Assembly (NCBI RefSeq): GCF_900107135.1
Contig: NZ_FNOV01000002.1
Location: 62,001-126,000 of the forward strand
Length of the DNA: 64,000 nucleotides
Reading direction: 5' to 3'
From: Hymenobacter psychrophilus
Lineage (GTDB): Bacteria > Bacteroidota > Bacteroidia > Cytophagales > Hymenobacteraceae
Below the pieces are notes generated by a model. The model ran no database searches. It worked only from the letters and a program-made list of their open reading frames with translations, and was not told where the DNA came from. This document shows positions 63,033-64,000 of the stretch, one piece after another. The stretch's first letter is position 1, and the number at the start of each line of letters is the position of its first letter. Made by a program: the position numbers and the translations under genes.

Positions 63033-64000
63033 ATGTCTGCTGCCCCGTTGTTTCGCTTTTTCTGGCTCCTGGGCCTGGTGCTGCCGTTGCAGCCCCTGAG
63101 CGCGGCAGCCCACCCACGCAACTTTACCAAGGAGGCCCACCTGATGGGCTCGCACTTCACCTACACAGTGGTGGCCGACAACGACACGCTGGGCTGGACC
63201 GCACTCAACGCTGCCATAACCGAAACCCACCGCATCGACCAACTCATGTCGTTCTGGGATTCAACTTCTCAGATTACCCAGATAAACCGCGCCGCCGGTC
63301 TGCGCCCCGTGGTTGTAGATCAGGAAGTGTACGAGCTGATTGAGCGTACCCTGCGCATTTCGGCTCTCAGCGACGGTGCTTTCGATATTACGTTTGCCTC
63401 GGCCGACAAAATATACCGCTTCGACCGGCAGGAGCACCCGTTGCCGCCCGAGGCCGTGCGCCGCGCCGCCGTGGCCCGCATCAACTACCGCCACGTACTG
63501 CTCGACCCAGCCCGCCGCACCGTGATGCTGCAGGAGAAAGGCATGCGGATGAATCTGGCCGGGGTGCTGCAGGGCTACGGCATCCGGCGGGCCCGGCAGC
63601 TGCTCGATAAGCTGGGCATCAAAGGCGGGCTGCTCAATGGCTCGGGCGACATTCTGTGCTGGGGCCGGCAGGCCGACGGCTCGCTCTGGCGCGTGGCCAT
63701 CGGCGACCCCGACCACCCCGGCAGCATTTCGAGCTGGGTGCAGGTAACCGATGTGGCCGTGGTAACGGCCGGCAACTACGAGCAGTATTTTACGTCGGGT
63801 GGCAAGGTGTACGGCCACATCATCAACCCCGCCACCGGCCTGCCCGCTACCGGCTTGCGCTCGGTTACTATCATCTGCTCCGATGTGGAGCTGGCCGATT
63901 GCCTCGATGAAGTGGTATTCGTAAAGGGCCCGGTGGAGGGGCTGGCCTTCATCAACCGGCTCAAAGGCGTCGACTGCACCCTGATTACCGACGACAACCG
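63033..64000 (+). CDS. apbE: FAD:protein FMN transferase ApbE (C-terminus beyond window)
   Basis: 322 residues visible from the ATG at 63033; no stop before the window end. N-terminal signal (SAAPLFRFFWLLGLVLPLQP, then LSAAAH). ApbE blocks: LMGSHFTYTVVADND, EIDQLMS-like HRIDQLMSFWDSTSQITQIN, SDGAFDITFASADKIY, GMRMNLAGVLQGYGI, GLLNGSGDILCWG, and VYGHIINPATGLPATG (FAD/Mg site). It attaches FMN covalently to Thr or Ser of target flavoproteins in the periplasm. In many Bacteroidota the same thioredoxin-ApbE pair is followed by DUF4266 and DUF3570 genes. Confidence 0.94.
   Translation, partial: MSAAPLFRFFWLLGLVLPLQPLSAAAHPRNFTKEAHLMGSHFTYTVVADNDTLGWTALNAAITETHRIDQLMSFWDSTSQITQINRAAGLRPVVVDQEVYELIERTLRISALSDGAFDITFASADKIYRFDRQEHPLPPEAVRRAAVARINYRHVLLDPARRTVMLQEKGMRMNLAGVLQGYGIRRARQLLDKLGIKGGLLNGSGDILCWGRQADGSLWRVAIGDPDHPGSISSWVQVTDVAVVTAGNYEQYFTSGGKVYGHIINPATGLPATGLRSVTIICSDVELADCLDEVVFVKGPVEGLAFINRLKGVDCTLITDDN

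Overview
The window is a high-GC chromosomal segment of a Bacteroidota bacterium, most likely a Hymenobacter-like member of the Cytophagales. This rests on a C-terminal type IX secretion sorting domain, Bacteroidota-typical families (DUF4199, DUF4920, a PorE-like TPR/PD40/OmpA protein, fused isobutyryl-CoA mutase IcmF), many short lipoproteins and secreted proteins, TAnnTTTG-type promoter -7 boxes, and few Shine-Dalgarno sequences. I found no rRNA, tRNA, CRISPR array, insertion sequence or prophage.

Layout. 1-9.5 kb: L,D-transpeptidase (partial), small secreted proteins, a YbiT-like ABC-F protein, an outer-membrane barrel, hydroxyacyl-CoA dehydrogenase, msrA, an unknown protein and dapD. 9.6-16 kb: glycosyltransferase, fabH, a DtxR/MntR regulator, mnmE and citrate synthase. 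16-23 kb (mostly minus strand): two paralogous helical secreted proteins, the PorE-like protein, queE, folD and lepA. 23-31.5 kb: a GlcG-like protein, a glutathione-independent formaldehyde dehydrogenase homologue, icmF, then a very AT-rich foreign gene encoding an ABC-type ATPase fused to a TOPRIM/DUF4435-like nuclease module, resembling PARIS/OLD anti-phage proteins. 31.8-41.5 kb: a lipoprotein-like penicillin-binding protein, an OmpA remnant, a 45-codon gene with its own -7 box and terminator, an FKBP isomerase, Kup, an M61 peptidase and an NlpC/P60 peptidase. 41.6-42.0 kb: a gene-free stretch that on the minus strand looks like a promoter-driven structured RNA of about 350 nt with a 23-codon ORF. 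42.2-64 kb: DUF2147, an M1 peptidase with a T9SS sorting domain, CoxIII, an overlapping gene pair, DUF4920, ligA, rhodanese, polysaccharide deacetylase, dapA, a CCG-domain protein, HMG-CoA lyase, a histidine kinase/response regulator pair, an aspartyl protease, a frameshifted HTH-membrane regulator, an M23 peptidase, and a thioredoxin-ApbE pair running off the right end.

Working together. dapA and dapD serve the succinylase route to diaminopimelate. IcmF, HMG-CoA lyase, hydroxyacyl-CoA dehydrogenase and citrate synthase are acyl-CoA and branched-chain carbon metabolism. The transpeptidase, penicillin-binding protein, NlpC/P60 and M23 proteins remodel peptidoglycan. The PorE-like protein and the sorting-domain peptidase point to type IX secretion.

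The strongest non-gene pattern is the number of long, nearly perfect inverted repeats at gene ends. At convergent gene pairs many are a classical bidirectional terminator core enlarged by extra outer arms, and some include one or both stop codons. Three imperfect repeat elements each fill almost the whole gap between two co-directional genes, and one palindromic repeat lies in frame inside icmF.
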